Shown here: piece after piece, positions 6,914 to 14,017 of the stretch
How positions within the stretch are numbered: position 1 is the first letter of the stretch
Layout of the letters: each line of letters begins with the position of its first letter
Source of the DNA: Dehalococcoidia bacterium
GTDB taxonomy: Bacteria; Chloroflexota; Dehalococcoidia; JACVQG01; JAHKAY01
Direction of reading: 5' to 3'
NCBI GenBank assembly: GCA_030740315.1
Contig: JASLXN010000006.1
Coordinates: 1,491 to 21,719, forward strand
DNA: 20,229 nt
Notes under the pieces: generated by a model
Told to the model about the DNA's origin: nothing
Databases searched by the model: none
What the model saw: only the letters and a program-made list of their open reading frames with translations
Program-made: the position numbers and the translations under genes

Positions 6914-7770
6914 GTAAAGACGGAAAAGCGGCCATCATCGGGCTGGGGCTAATCGGGGGCTCCCTGGGGCTGGCCCTCACCGTTGCCGGCTGGGAGGTAG
7001 CAGGTCTCTCCCGTAGGCACCGAACAGTGGCCCAGGCCCTGGTTCGGGGCGCTATCAGCCGCGAGGCGGAATCTCCGGCTGACGCCGTTTACGGGGCCGA
7101 TATCGTAATCCTGGCCACACCCATTCAGGCCATGCCCACAGTGATGGATGCGATAGCCCCTCACCTCTCTCCCCACACCGTAGTCACCGATGTCGCCAGC
7201 ACCAAAGCGCAGGTGATGCGTTGGGCGGCGGAACACCTGCCTAGTGCGGCCTTCATAGGTGGGCATCCCATGGCGGGCAAGGAAAAGACGGGCTTGGAAG
7301 CCGCCCTGCCCGACCTTTTCCAGGGGGCTACCTACTGCATTGTGGCCTCACCGGGCGCCACGGCCCAGTCTCTTGAAAGGGTGAAGAGGATGGCGGTGGC
7401 GGTTGGAGCCGCACCGATGATTCTGGATGCTGACGAGCATGACTACTTGGTGGCGGGTATTAGCCACCTGCCGCTGCTGGTGGCGGCCGCCTTGGTCCGG
7501 TCGGTGGCCGGTGATAGCGCCTGGCCTGTAATGCGGAGGCTGGCATCCACCGGGTTCAGGGACACAAGCCGCCTGGCGTCAGGGAGCCCGGAGATGGGCC
7601 GGGATATGTGTCTCACCAATAAGGATGCCATCCTCGCCTGGTTGGAGCGCTTCAGATACGAGTTGGAATGGTTTTGCTCCGTAATTGAAAAGGATGAGAG
7701 CACGGTGGAGGATGCTCTGGCGCAGGCACGGACCAGCAGGAAGAAATGGTTGGAGGAAAAGGGATGGTGA
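6910..7770 (+). CDS. tyrA: prephenate dehydrogenase (TyrA family), probable CTG start
   Basis: This enzyme oxidatively decarboxylates prephenate (or arogenate) with NAD(P)+ in tyrosine synthesis. The Rossmann motif GLGLIGGSLG is at residues 10-19 when translation starts at CTG 6910. ATG, GTG and TTG starts downstream, such as GTG 7027, would delete the whole cofactor-binding strand and loop, so they are rejected. Looking upstream in frame from 6910 no better start was found. A G-run at 6895-6902 gives a ribosome-binding site 7 nt before the CTG. The conserved HPMAGKEKTGLE segment lies near residue 118. At 286 residues the length is right. It has no fused ACT or chorismate mutase domain. CTGA overlaps the previous stop, and the 3' end overlaps aroA by 7 bases. 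Confidence 0.88.
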   Translation: MSKDGKAAIIGLGLIGGSLGLALTVAGWEVAGLSRRHRTVAQALVRGAISREAESPADAVYGADIVILATPIQAMPTVMDAIAPHLSPHTVVTDVASTKAQVMRWAAEHLPSAAFIGGHPMAGKEKTGLEAALPDLFQGATYCIVASPGATAQSLERVKRMAVAVGAAPMILDADEHDYLVAGISHLPLLVAAALVRSVAGDSAWPVMRRLASTGFRDTSRLASGSPEMGRDMCLTNKDAILAWLERFRYELEWFCSVIEKDESTVEDALAQARTSRKKWLEEKGW

Positions 7771-9071
7771 TAGTGGTGGAGGCCCCGGACCGTATGCTAG
7801 GGGAGGTATTGCCACCTGGGGATAAGTCACTGGGGCACCGGGCGCTCATCTTCAACGCCGTTGCTTCTGGCAAGGCAAGGGTGGAAAACTTTCCCCCCGG
7901 CGCTGACCCACTATCCACCTTTACTTGTCTACGTAATCTGGGAGTCAACATGGCATATGATCCCGGCCCGCCTCCCCAGGTGGAGATGAAGGGTGCAGGG
8001 GCGCTGGGCACCCTCCAGGAGCCTACCACCGTCCTGGACTGCGGCAACAGCGCTACCACCCTGCGCTTGCTGACAGGACTGCTGGCTCCCCAACCCTTCC
8101 TCTCCGTGCTCACTGGGGATGACTCGCTGCGCTCCCGGCCCGTGGACCGGGTGATTCAGCCGTTGCGGCTCATGGGCGCGCAGATATGGGGCAGGAGGGG
8201 GGACAGGTTGGCACCGCTTGTGGTGAAAGGCAGCCGGCTGAAGGGAATTGATTACAAGATGCCGATGGCCAGCGCGCAGGTCAAGTCCGCATTGCTGCTG
8301 GCTGGGCTGTGGGCGGAGGGTGATACGCACTTGGAAGAGCCTGCTCCCTCTAGAGACCACACAGAGCGTATGCTCCGGGCTATGGGGGCCTCTATAGAAA
8401 GCGATGGGGCTCGGATAAAGGTATCCCCCTTGTCTTCACCGTTGAATTCGTTGAGCCTGCCATTGCCTGGTGATATCAGCGCCGCCGCCTTCTTCTTGGT
8501 GGCGGGGGCTGTGCATCCCGACGCCCAAATCCGCCTGAGGGCGGTGGGTGTGAATCCCACCCGTGCGGGTGTGGTGGAGGTGTTGCAACAGATGGGGGCG
8601 AACATCACGGTGACCGAGTGCGCTCCATTGGGCGGTGAGCCGGTGGCCGACCTGGAGGTCACCTCCAGCCGACTGCGTGGCGTGGAGATACAGGGTGGGA
8701 TAATTCCGCGGCTTATTGACGAGGTGCCGGTGCTGGCGGTGGCTGCTGCCTGTGCCGGCGGTACTACAATAATTAGGGGGGCCGCCGAGTTGAGGGTGAA
8801 AGAAGCGGATCGGATAGGGGCCACGGTGGCCGGGCTCCGCAAGATGGGCATTGATGTGGATGAGTTGCCTGATGGTATGATAATAAGGGGAGGGAAGAGG
8901 CTGCGTGGAGCATCGGTGAACAGCCACGGCGACCACCGGCTGGCCATGGCCTTCGCCGTAGCTGGGCTAGCGGCCCAAGGGGAGACTACCATAGATGGGG
9001 CCGAGGGAGTGGATGTGTCCTATCCTGCTTTTTGGCAGGAGTTGGAAAGGCTATCAAGACCCAGGTACTGA
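7764..9071 (+). CDS. aroA: 5-enolpyruvylshikimate-3-phosphate synthase, class II-like
   Basis: AroA joins shikimate-3-phosphate and phosphoenolpyruvate in the sixth step of the shikimate pathway. ATG 7764 is chosen over ATG 7746 because GGAGG (7752-7756) is spaced well for it and homologues begin just before the VEAPDRMLGEVLPPGDKS region. The 435-residue product carries all four motifs I associate with class II enzymes: GDKS, SAQVK, RDHTE and NPTR. At the position of the glyphosate-contacting glycine the sequence reads GNSATTLRL, with alanine (A97). The first motif reads GDKSLGHR rather than the common GDKSISHR. The C-terminal LRVKEADRI and HGDHRLAM motifs are intact. It follows tyrA with a 7-base overlap and precedes a remA-like gene by 10 bp. 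Confidence 0.95.
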   Translation: MVIVVEAPDRMLGEVLPPGDKSLGHRALIFNAVASGKARVENFPPGADPLSTFTCLRNLGVNMAYDPGPPPQVEMKGAGALGTLQEPTTVLDCGNSATTLRLLTGLLAPQPFLSVLTGDDSLRSRPVDRVIQPLRLMGAQIWGRRGDRLAPLVVKGSRLKGIDYKMPMASAQVKSALLLAGLWAEGDTHLEEPAPSRDHTERMLRAMGASIESDGARIKVSPLSSPLNSLSLPLPGDISAAAFFLVAGAVHPDAQIRLRAVGVNPTRAGVVEVLQQMGANITVTECAPLGGEPVADLEVTSSRLRGVEIQGGIIPRLIDEVPVLAVAAACAGGTTIIRGAAELRVKEADRIGATVAGLRKMGIDVDELPDGMIIRGGKRLRGASVNSHGDHRLAMAFAVAGLAAQGETTIDGAEGVDVSYPAFWQELERLSRPRY

Positions 9072-9081
9072 GGGGGGAATT

Positions 9082-9360
9082 ATGGCAACGGAGCTCGTCC
9101 ATGTGGGGTTTGGCAATATGGTTGCTATGAACAGAGTGGTGGCCATCGTTACCCCAACTTCGGCACCTATCAAGCGCTTGGTACAGGATGGTAGGAGCAG
9201 CAACCTTATTGTTGATATGACCAGCGGCCGGCGCGCGCGGTCAGTTCTGGTTACAGATAGCGGACACCTTATCCTGGCCGCCGTTTCGGCCGAGACTGTA
9301 GCGGGACGGGTCTTGACGGGCAGGGTGATACCCCGTTTGATAACAGAGGCGGAGGTGTGA
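9082..9360 (+). CDS. remA: RemA-like regulatory protein (DUF370 family)
   Basis: This 92-residue protein belongs to the RemA/DUF370 family, whose Bacillus member is a DNA-binding activator of biofilm matrix genes. The start at ATG 9082 is supported by AGGGGGG (9071-9077); an in-frame upstream start at 8995 lies inside aroA and is unlikely. Family-typical segments are the N-terminal VHVGFGNMVAMNRVVAIV, the central APIKRLVQ and LIVDMTSGRRARSVL. The gene overlaps gmk by 4 bases (GTGA), reproducing the common remA-gmk pairing. Its targets in this organism cannot be inferred. Confidence 0.88.
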   Translation: MATELVHVGFGNMVAMNRVVAIVTPTSAPIKRLVQDGRSSNLIVDMTSGRRARSVLVTDSGHLILAAVSAETVAGRVLTGRVIPRLITEAEV

Positions 9361-9950
9361 GCCTCCCCCCACCGCTGCTTCTTGTCCTCTCCGGCCCCTC
9401 CGGGGTGGGTAAGGATGCCGTCCTCCAGGGGATGAAGGCCCGGGGACTGCCTTTCTATTGGGTGGTGACCGTTACCACTCGGAAACATCGGCTCAAGGAA
9501 CAAGAAGGGGTGGACTATCACTTTCTCTCCACCGAGATGTTTGACCGGATGAGAGAGTCCGGTGAATTGCTGGAGTACGCTAGGGTATATGACCACTGGT
9601 ACGGTGTGCCCCGGGCTACCGTGCGGCAAGCCCTAGCGGAGGGCCGGGACACCCTCCTTAAGATTGATGTGCAGGGGGCTACCACTATAAAGAACCGGGT
9701 GCCGGAGGCGGTGCTGATCTTTCTATCGCCACCCAGTATAGAGGACTTGATGGCTCGGCTGCGACAGCGCCGCACGGAATCATCGCAGCAGCTTGCCCTT
9801 CGCATCCAGAAAGCACAGGATGAGATGGGCCGCATACCCATGTTTGACTATCAGGTGGTGAACGACCGGGTGGAGGCGGCCATAGATCGTATTCTGGCCA
9901 TCATAACCGCCGAAAAGAGCCGCACCCACACCCGCCGGGTAAGGCTTTAG
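9357..9950 (+). CDS. gmk: guanylate kinase
   Basis: Gmk phosphorylates GMP to GDP with ATP in the cytoplasm. The start is GTG 9357, overlapping the remA stop. The 197-residue length is usual. The P-loop is GPSGVGKDAV (13-22), where D replaces the more common S/T after the lysine. The GMP-binding segment is GVDYHFLSTEMFDRM, and LLEYARVYDHWYGVP and DVQGA follow as in other guanylate kinases. The arginine-rich lid region (RLRQRRTESSQQLALR) is intact. In many bacteria rpoZ comes next; here it does not, and a promoter and a hydrolase gene follow instead. Confidence 0.94.
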   Translation: MSLPPPLLLVLSGPSGVGKDAVLQGMKARGLPFYWVVTVTTRKHRLKEQEGVDYHFLSTEMFDRMRESGELLEYARVYDHWYGVPRATVRQALAEGRDTLLKIDVQGATTIKNRVPEAVLIFLSPPSIEDLMARLRQRRTESSQQLALRIQKAQDEMGRIPMFDYQVVNDRVEAAIDRILAIITAEKSRTHTRRVRL

Positions 9951-9997
9951 ATAAGCGGCGGTTGCAGTTTTGCGTCTCCTGTGTTAACTAATTGAGT

Positions 9998-10003
9998 TAT
10001 AAT
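9998..10003 (+). promoter_or_regulatory. -10 box upstream of the isochorismatase-family gene
   Basis: A perfect TATAAT lies 16 nt before the ATG at 10020. No good -35 box was found at 16-19 bp. Transcription from about 10010 would give a leader of about 10 nt. AAAGGGGGC (10009-10017) lies directly upstream of the ATG and is probably the ribosome-binding site. Confidence 0.5.
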
Positions 10004-10019
10004 TGAACAAAGGGGGCTT

Positions 10020-10796
10020 ATGAAACGAAAGTCAAAGTTCGGTCTGAAGGATATGGGCAAGGCTTGGAAGGACAAAGAGGTTTTGGATAAGGTGGTGCCA
10101 ATTGTACCCCATTTCTCAATAGACCCGGAGAAGACGGCGCTGTTAGTGATGGATATGAACTATGTGTGTGCCCACCGGGACTATGGCATAGGCCTGAAGT
10201 TTCCCACTATAGGGCTGCGGCCCGACTATTTTTACGACAGGATTGACGACACCGTCATCCCCAATATCCAGAAGCTGCTGTCCAGGTTCCGGGATAGCGG
10301 GCTCAATGTAATGTTCACCGTTATGGGAACGGAGAAGAAAGACCTATCTGACCTTCCCGATACCTGGCGAAGGACCTATCCCCGCATAGGCTATGACAAG
10401 AGCTTCCCCGGCAACAAGGAGTTTGAAATCCGGGAGGAGGTTAAGCCTTTGTCCGGAGAGCCGGTGCTCATGAAGCGTACGTCGGGGGCCTTTGTGTCCA
10501 CGGATATCGGGCAGCGGTTACAGGACTGGGGCACCGAGACCCTGATCATAACCGGCGTAGAGACGGACTGCTGCGTCTACAACACCGCCATTGAGGCCAA
10601 TGACCGTGGTTACCAGGCGATTGTGGTGGAAGACGCAACCACAACGCTGACCCGCACTGGCCATAAGCTCTTTCTGGAAGCATACGGGGCTATCTTCTTC
10701 TTCAATGTGAGGAGCGCCGACCAGGTTGTCGACGAGGTCCAGGCTGGCCTGCGCCAGCCTGCGGAGACCCCCGTCTTGGCACCTGAGACAAGGTGA
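10020..10796 (+). CDS. isochorismatase-family cysteine hydrolase
   Basis: The protein is a 258-residue cytoplasmic hydrolase of the isochorismatase-like fold, a family that includes nicotinamidases, carbamoyl hydrolases and ureidoacrylate or biuret hydrolases. The catalytic triad is visible: D45 in LLVMDMNYVC, K152 in LMKRTSGAF, and C185 in GVETDCCVYNTA, with the adjacent cis-peptide region. It has an extra N-terminal arm of about 35 residues and an insert around residues 100-125 (GTEKKDLSDLPDTWRRTYPR). The substrate cannot be assigned; the absence of neighbouring nicotinamide, pyrimidine or siderophore genes gives no clue. It has its own -10 box and a ribosome-binding site. A frameshifted small ORF follows after 31 bp. 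Confidence 0.85.
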   Translation: MKRKSKFGLKDMGKAWKDKEVLDKVVPIVPHFSIDPEKTALLVMDMNYVCAHRDYGIGLKFPTIGLRPDYFYDRIDDTVIPNIQKLLSRFRDSGLNVMFTVMGTEKKDLSDLPDTWRRTYPRIGYDKSFPGNKEFEIREEVKPLSGEPVLMKRTSGAFVSTDIGQRLQDWGTETLIITGVETDCCVYNTAIEANDRGYQAIVVEDATTTLTRTGHKLFLEAYGAIFFFNVRSADQVVDEVQAGLRQPAETPVLAPETR

Positions 10797-10827
10797 TGTT
10801 GCCGTGGGAGGCAGGAACATCCCCACT

Positions 10828-10940
10828 ATGAGCGGAAAAAGCCAAGGAAGGAAGCCCGAAAGACTGCCTGGCTCGCTCCGTTTAATAAGGTGGAGCAGGT
10901 GGCGATAGCCCGTCCCAAGAGAAAGAAGGCGGAGGATTAG
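10828..10940 (+). pseudogene. small basic protein ORF broken by a one-base shift in an A-run
   Basis: From ATG 10828 the frame reads MSGK and then loses sense. If one A is added to the A5 run at 10836-10840, the frame continues with KPRKEARKTAWLAPFNKVEQ and ends KKAED before TAG 10938-10940. This gives a 37-residue lysine/arginine-rich protein with a hydrophobic centre (AWLAPFNKVEQVAIA). The composition looks coded rather than random. GGGAGG (10806-10811) is upstream but rather far from the ATG. The same frame is open back to the stop of the hydrolase at 10796, without a start codon. It may be a decayed gene, a programmed slip or a sequencing error. I do not recognise the family. Confidence 0.4.
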
Positions 10941-10949
10941 CCTAAGTAC

Positions 10950-11885
10950 ATGGCAGCCTACCAGCAACTCCTTGCGAAGAACTTGTTACATAAAAGGGTG
11001 GCGGAAGCGGTAGCGGGGTTGGCAAACTGTACCCTGTGCCCACGCCGCTGTAGGGTGAACCGCCTGGCGGGTGAGAAAGGGAAATGCCATACTGGGCGTT
11101 GGGCGCTGGTGTCCGGCTATGGCCCTCATTCCGGCGAGGAGACGCCTCTGGTGGGCAGCGGTGGCTCGGGCACCATCTTCTTCGCCCACTGTAACCTGCG
11201 GTGTGTGTTCTGCCAGAACCACACTATTAGCCAATCCGGGGAGGGGACGGTGGTATCCCCGGAGCAGCTTGCCGGGATGATGCTCTCCCTCCAAAGTCAG
11301 GGGTGTCACAACATCAACCTGGTCTCTCCCAGCCATGTTGTCCCCCAATTCCTTGAAGCCTTAGAGATGGCCGTAGCCGGAGGGCTCACACTGCCCCTGG
11401 TGTACAACACCGGCGGCTATGATTCCGTTGAAACCCTGTGGTTACTGGAAGGCGTAGTGGATATATATATGCCGGACATGAAATATGCTGATGAAGAAAC
11501 GGGCTACCGCTACTCGGGAGTCGGTGATTATCCCATGGTAAACCGGGCGGCGGTTGCAGAGATGCACCGGCAGGTGGGCGAGATTGTGGTGGATGACGGT
11601 GGGATGGCCGTGAGCGGCCTACTGGTGCGCCATTTAGTGCTGCCCGCCGGCATGGCTGGTACACCTTCCATAGCCCGGTTCCTAGCCTGGGAGGTGTCTC
11701 CTGGCACATATGTAAATCTCATGGCCCAGTACCATCCGGCGTACCGAGCCTGGGACTATCCAGAGTTGTCGCGCCCCCCCTCGGGGGACGAGTTCCGGGA
11801 GGTGGTACGGAAGGCCCAAGAGGAGGGGTTGAGCCGCCTGGACGGCCTACATACACCACTGGCTACGAGGTTGCTCCATCGCTGA
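10950..11885 (+). CDS. radical SAM protein, PflX-type (pyruvate formate-lyase activating enzyme-like)
   Basis: This 311-residue protein carries the radical SAM motif CNLRCVFCQN, with cluster ligands C81, C85 and C88. Upstream is a second cysteine set, CTLCPRRC (27-34) plus C46, characteristic of the PflX-type group. The conserved NINLVSPSHVVP and LPLVYNTGGYDS segments follow, then MPDMKYAD. The group is named after glycyl radical enzyme activases, but a glycyl radical partner is not present in this window and the true reaction is unknown. The chosen ATG has GGAGG 14 nt upstream, a long distance. It is followed after 9 bp by acylphosphatase, likely in the same transcript. Confidence 0.87.
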   Translation: MAAYQQLLAKNLLHKRVAEAVAGLANCTLCPRRCRVNRLAGEKGKCHTGRWALVSGYGPHSGEETPLVGSGGSGTIFFAHCNLRCVFCQNHTISQSGEGTVVSPEQLAGMMLSLQSQGCHNINLVSPSHVVPQFLEALEMAVAGGLTLPLVYNTGGYDSVETLWLLEGVVDIYMPDMKYADEETGYRYSGVGDYPMVNRAAVAEMHRQVGEIVVDDGGMAVSGLLVRHLVLPAGMAGTPSIARFLAWEVSPGTYVNLMAQYHPAYRAWDYPELSRPPSGDEFREVVRKAQEEGLSRLDGLHTPLATRLLHR

Positions 11886-11894
11886 GCTATAGAG

Positions 11895-12182
11895 ATGTCA
11901 GATGTTGAAGGCATTCACGCATATATCCATGGCCGGGTGCAGGGGGTTCTGTTCCGGGACTTCGTGAAAAAAGCGGCCCGTCCCCTCTCCCTTACCGGGT
12001 TCGTACGCAATTTACCCGACGGAGAGACCGTGGAGGTGGTGGCGGAGGGAGAGCGGGATAAGCTGGAGGAGTTTCTACGCCACCTGGAGTCCGGACCCAA
12101 AGGTGCAAATGTTGAGTTGGTGGAATATGAATGGTGCCCGGTACACCACCAGTTCCAAGGCTTTAGCAAACGGCAGAGTTAG
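11895..12182 (+). CDS. acyP: acylphosphatase
   Basis: Acylphosphatase hydrolyses carboxyl-phosphate bonds in small molecules such as acetyl phosphate. The 95-residue protein has the full family pattern: HGRVQGVLFRDFV with the phosphate-binding arginine, and the catalytic asparagine in LTGFVRNLPDGETVEVVAEG. The usual GxFR is LFR here (VQGVLFR), a modest variation. GGPKGANVELVEYEW-like C-terminal features are present as SGPKGANVELVEYEW. It ends on TAG 12180-12182, and its last bases overlap the stop codon of the convergent minus-strand gene, so no terminator fits between the two. Confidence 0.93.
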   Translation: MSDVEGIHAYIHGRVQGVLFRDFVKKAARPLSLTGFVRNLPDGETVEVVAEGERDKLEEFLRHLESGPKGANVELVEYEWCPVHHQFQGFSKRQS

Positions 12183-12640
12183 CCAATCTCCTCCTCTGCC
12201 ACAGTCCCTACCCCTAACTCTGTTGTTTCTGCTTCTGTCTCTGTTTCGCTCTCCGCCAACTCTTTCACCTCTACCCCTTCTTCCTCCTCAACCAGGCTGC
12301 GAATTCCGTAGAAACGTGGCTCTTGGTCCAGTACCTGCTCCACGGTATTGGAATACACATTCTCGCCCCGGAGTTGGCTCAGTTGCTGGGCTATCTCCTC
12401 CGAAGATACAGCTTGGTTGCCCCCGGCCAGGAGCAGCCGGAAAATGGTCTCCATAACCGACATCCTTGGTGAGAGGAATCCCGCCTCTTCGGCGCAGCAC
12501 CCCTCTATTGCCTGAACAAGTTTCTGGGGGCTGGCCTTCCCCACTTTGGACTGATGACGCGAACAAAGGTAGCTCCTTGCCATTTGTGAGAGGGGGCGTC
12601 CGTTCTCTTCCAGCCATTCGGTATCGATGTAGTATGTGAT
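12179..12640 (-). CDS. hypothetical protein with YYIDTEWL N-terminus and acidic tail; start codon unusual
   Basis: I do not recognise a named family. The coding frame clearly extends upstream of the first ATG (12583), reading TYYIDTEWLEENGRPLSQ, and this stretch looks like real protein. The best ribosome-binding site, AGGGGGAG (12650-12643), points to codon ATC at 12640-12638, which would be an unusual start; one base change would make it ATG. Read from there the protein has 153 residues. It holds a mixed alpha-helical middle (ASPQKLVQAIEGCCAEEAGF) and a region resembling a winged helix (VSSEEIAQQLSQLRGENVYS, then VEQVLDQEPRFYGI). A glutamate/threonine-rich low-complexity tail follows (EEEEGVEVKELAESETETEA). 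It is the last gene of the moeA-mobB-DUF362 operon, 10 bp after DUF362. Confidence 0.65.
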   Translation of the reverse strand: MTYYIDTEWLEENGRPLSQMARSYLCSRHQSKVGKASPQKLVQAIEGCCAEEAGFLSPRMSVMETIFRLLLAGGNQAVSSEEIAQQLSQLRGENVYSNTVEQVLDQEPRFYGIRSLVEEEEGVEVKELAESETETEAETTELGVGTVAEEEIG

Positions 12641-12650
12641 ATCTCCCCCT

Positions 12651-13373
12651 TTATACTTCTAACTCAGCCCTGGCGTTGCGTATCAGTTCAATGTATTCTG
12701 TCCTGGCGCCGCAGTCCTGGGCTATCTCCTGGTCTACTTCTAATGATTCTCCCAGCAGCACTTTGCCGTAGTCGTCTACTTGCCCAAGTCCCTCCCGGTC
12801 ACCTGTAAAGCGTTGCCGGCAGTCAATGATAGCCATATCAAAGGGCAGGATGAAGTACAGGTCGGCCATCACCCTCTCCATGCCTAGGGCCTGCAGGTCC
12901 TGTCGGCGGTACTTGGTATGGGGTAGCAGCCCCAGCAGGTTGTGTATGGCGAACTGGCCCTCTCCTCCAGCAACCTTGCAGGTGGCCACATTTATCCAGA
13001 AGTCACAGGAGAGGAGCACATTGGGCACCCACGCCGAGCCCAGGGCAAAGGACTTGACTAGTGGGGTCTCAATTTCTACGCACACGCTATCTTTCACATC
13101 TACGGTTAGCACCCGGGGGAAGCTATAGCCCAGCGCCTGGTAGGTGGGCCCCATGGGTATGCCCTCGGGATTGCCTTCAACTATAAGGATATCGGCGTCG
13201 CTGACCCTACGAATACCGCTTATAATGGCCTCCATGGTCTCCCGGCTGGTGGATTTAGGGTGTGGTTGTGGGTAGGCAGCATCGGGCTTAATGAGCACAC
13301 GCCGGGCCCTCGCCACCTGAGGCGGCGGCCGGAACTCGAAGGCGGTGGCCTCGAAGATATCCACCGGCATCAT
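12651..13373 (-). CDS. DUF362 family protein
   Basis: The 240-residue protein matches the general layout of DUF362 proteins: an N-terminal strand (RARRVLIKPDAAY), a histidine-containing HPKSTSRETMEAIISGIRR helix, an EGNPEG segment, and later CDFWINVATCKVAGGEGQFA. This family is often linked to iron-sulfur proteins, but no ferredoxin-type CxxCxxC cluster is present here. Its function is not established. ATG 13373 overlaps the mobB stop (ATGATG), so it is translated with mobB. Its position inside a molybdenum cofactor operon suggests, without proving, a role in molybdoenzyme maturation. It ends TAA, 10 bp before the next gene. Confidence 0.75.
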   Translation of the reverse strand: MMPVDIFEATAFEFRPPPQVARARRVLIKPDAAYPQPHPKSTSRETMEAIISGIRRVSDADILIVEGNPEGIPMGPTYQALGYSFPRVLTVDVKDSVCVEIETPLVKSFALGSAWVPNVLLSCDFWINVATCKVAGGEGQFAIHNLLGLLPHTKYRRQDLQALGMERVMADLYFILPFDMAIIDCRQRFTGDREGLGQVDDYGKVLLGESLEVDQEIAQDCGARTEYIELIRNARAELEV

Positions 13374-14017
13374 CCGTGGCGCTTCCAGCGCAAGTCGATT
13401 TCCTCTATTTTCTCAACACCTTTGAGGGTGGAGGCCATGGCTTCCAGCACTCGGCCCATCATCTGCTTAACGAAGGGGTTGGTGCGTGTCCACTTGCCAT
13501 TGATAAATAGCTCCAACTCGTCGTCGTGGTAGGGAGGGAATGTCCTTACTATCATATCGGCCAGTGCGGAGATATCATCCCATGAAAATAGAGGCACCGG
13601 CACATTTAACGGGGAGTCGCTGACCACCGCCCACACCTCCGCAGGGTTGCACAGTAGCTCGTCCCCTACTTCCGCACGGTGGGCTTCTATTTTGGTGGCC
13701 TTCTGGCCGCTGAAGCCCTCCACCAGCAGCAGGTCGTGGGAATCCACTATGAAACGGGGCAGCCGTTCCAAGCCCAAAGCATCCGTGTGCCGGTATTGAA
13801 CGGCCAGTCCTTCCGGCGAGACTATGGCCACCGTCTGGCTACCAGCCTTGGACATACGGCTGGTATCCTTGCCCTCTCGGTCCATCTCAAAGCTGTGGGA
13901 GCTATGTTTCAATGTGGCCACGCGGTACCCACGCTGTATCAACTCGGGGATGAGCCTTTCCAGCAAAACGGTCTTGCCCGATTTTGACTTGCCCACGATG
14001 GATATCAGCGGTGGCAT
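13370..14017 (-). CDS. mobB: molybdopterin-guanine dinucleotide biosynthesis adaptor protein MobB
   Basis: MobB is a GTP-binding partner of MobA in making the guanine dinucleotide cofactor. ATG 14017 is preferred to the upstream 14041 start because AAAGGAG lies just before it inside the moeA 3' end and the protein then begins MPPLISIVGKSKSGKT, with the P-loop at residues 9-16. Conserved TLKHSSHSFEMDREGKDTSR follows, then the LLLVEGFSG motif near residue 100. The usual MobB ends around 170 residues; this one is 215, with an extra C-terminal part (ELELFINGKWTRTNPFVKQM, then LKGVEKIEEIDLRW). A similar extension occurs in other anaerobe MobB proteins as I remember them. TGATG couples it to moeA. 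Confidence 0.9.
   Translation of the reverse strand: MPPLISIVGKSKSGKTVLLERLIPELIQRGYRVATLKHSSHSFEMDREGKDTSRMSKAGSQTVAIVSPEGLAVQYRHTDALGLERLPRFIVDSHDLLLVEGFSGQKATKIEAHRAEVGDELLCNPAEVWAVVSDSPLNVPVPLFSWDDISALADMIVRTFPPYHDDELELFINGKWTRTNPFVKQMMGRVLEAMASTLKGVEKIEEIDLRWKRHG

Noticed and set aside
7027..7770. tyrA starting at GTG 7027
   Set aside because: This would remove the NAD(P)-binding GLGLIGGSLG motif, which is intact in the same frame just upstream.
10797..10940. Read-through C-terminal extension of the isochorismatase-family protein
   Set aside because: The frame is open after the TGA, but the first part (CCRGRQEHPHYER) is not protein-like and the hydrolase is already full length; a separate frameshifted ORF explains it better.
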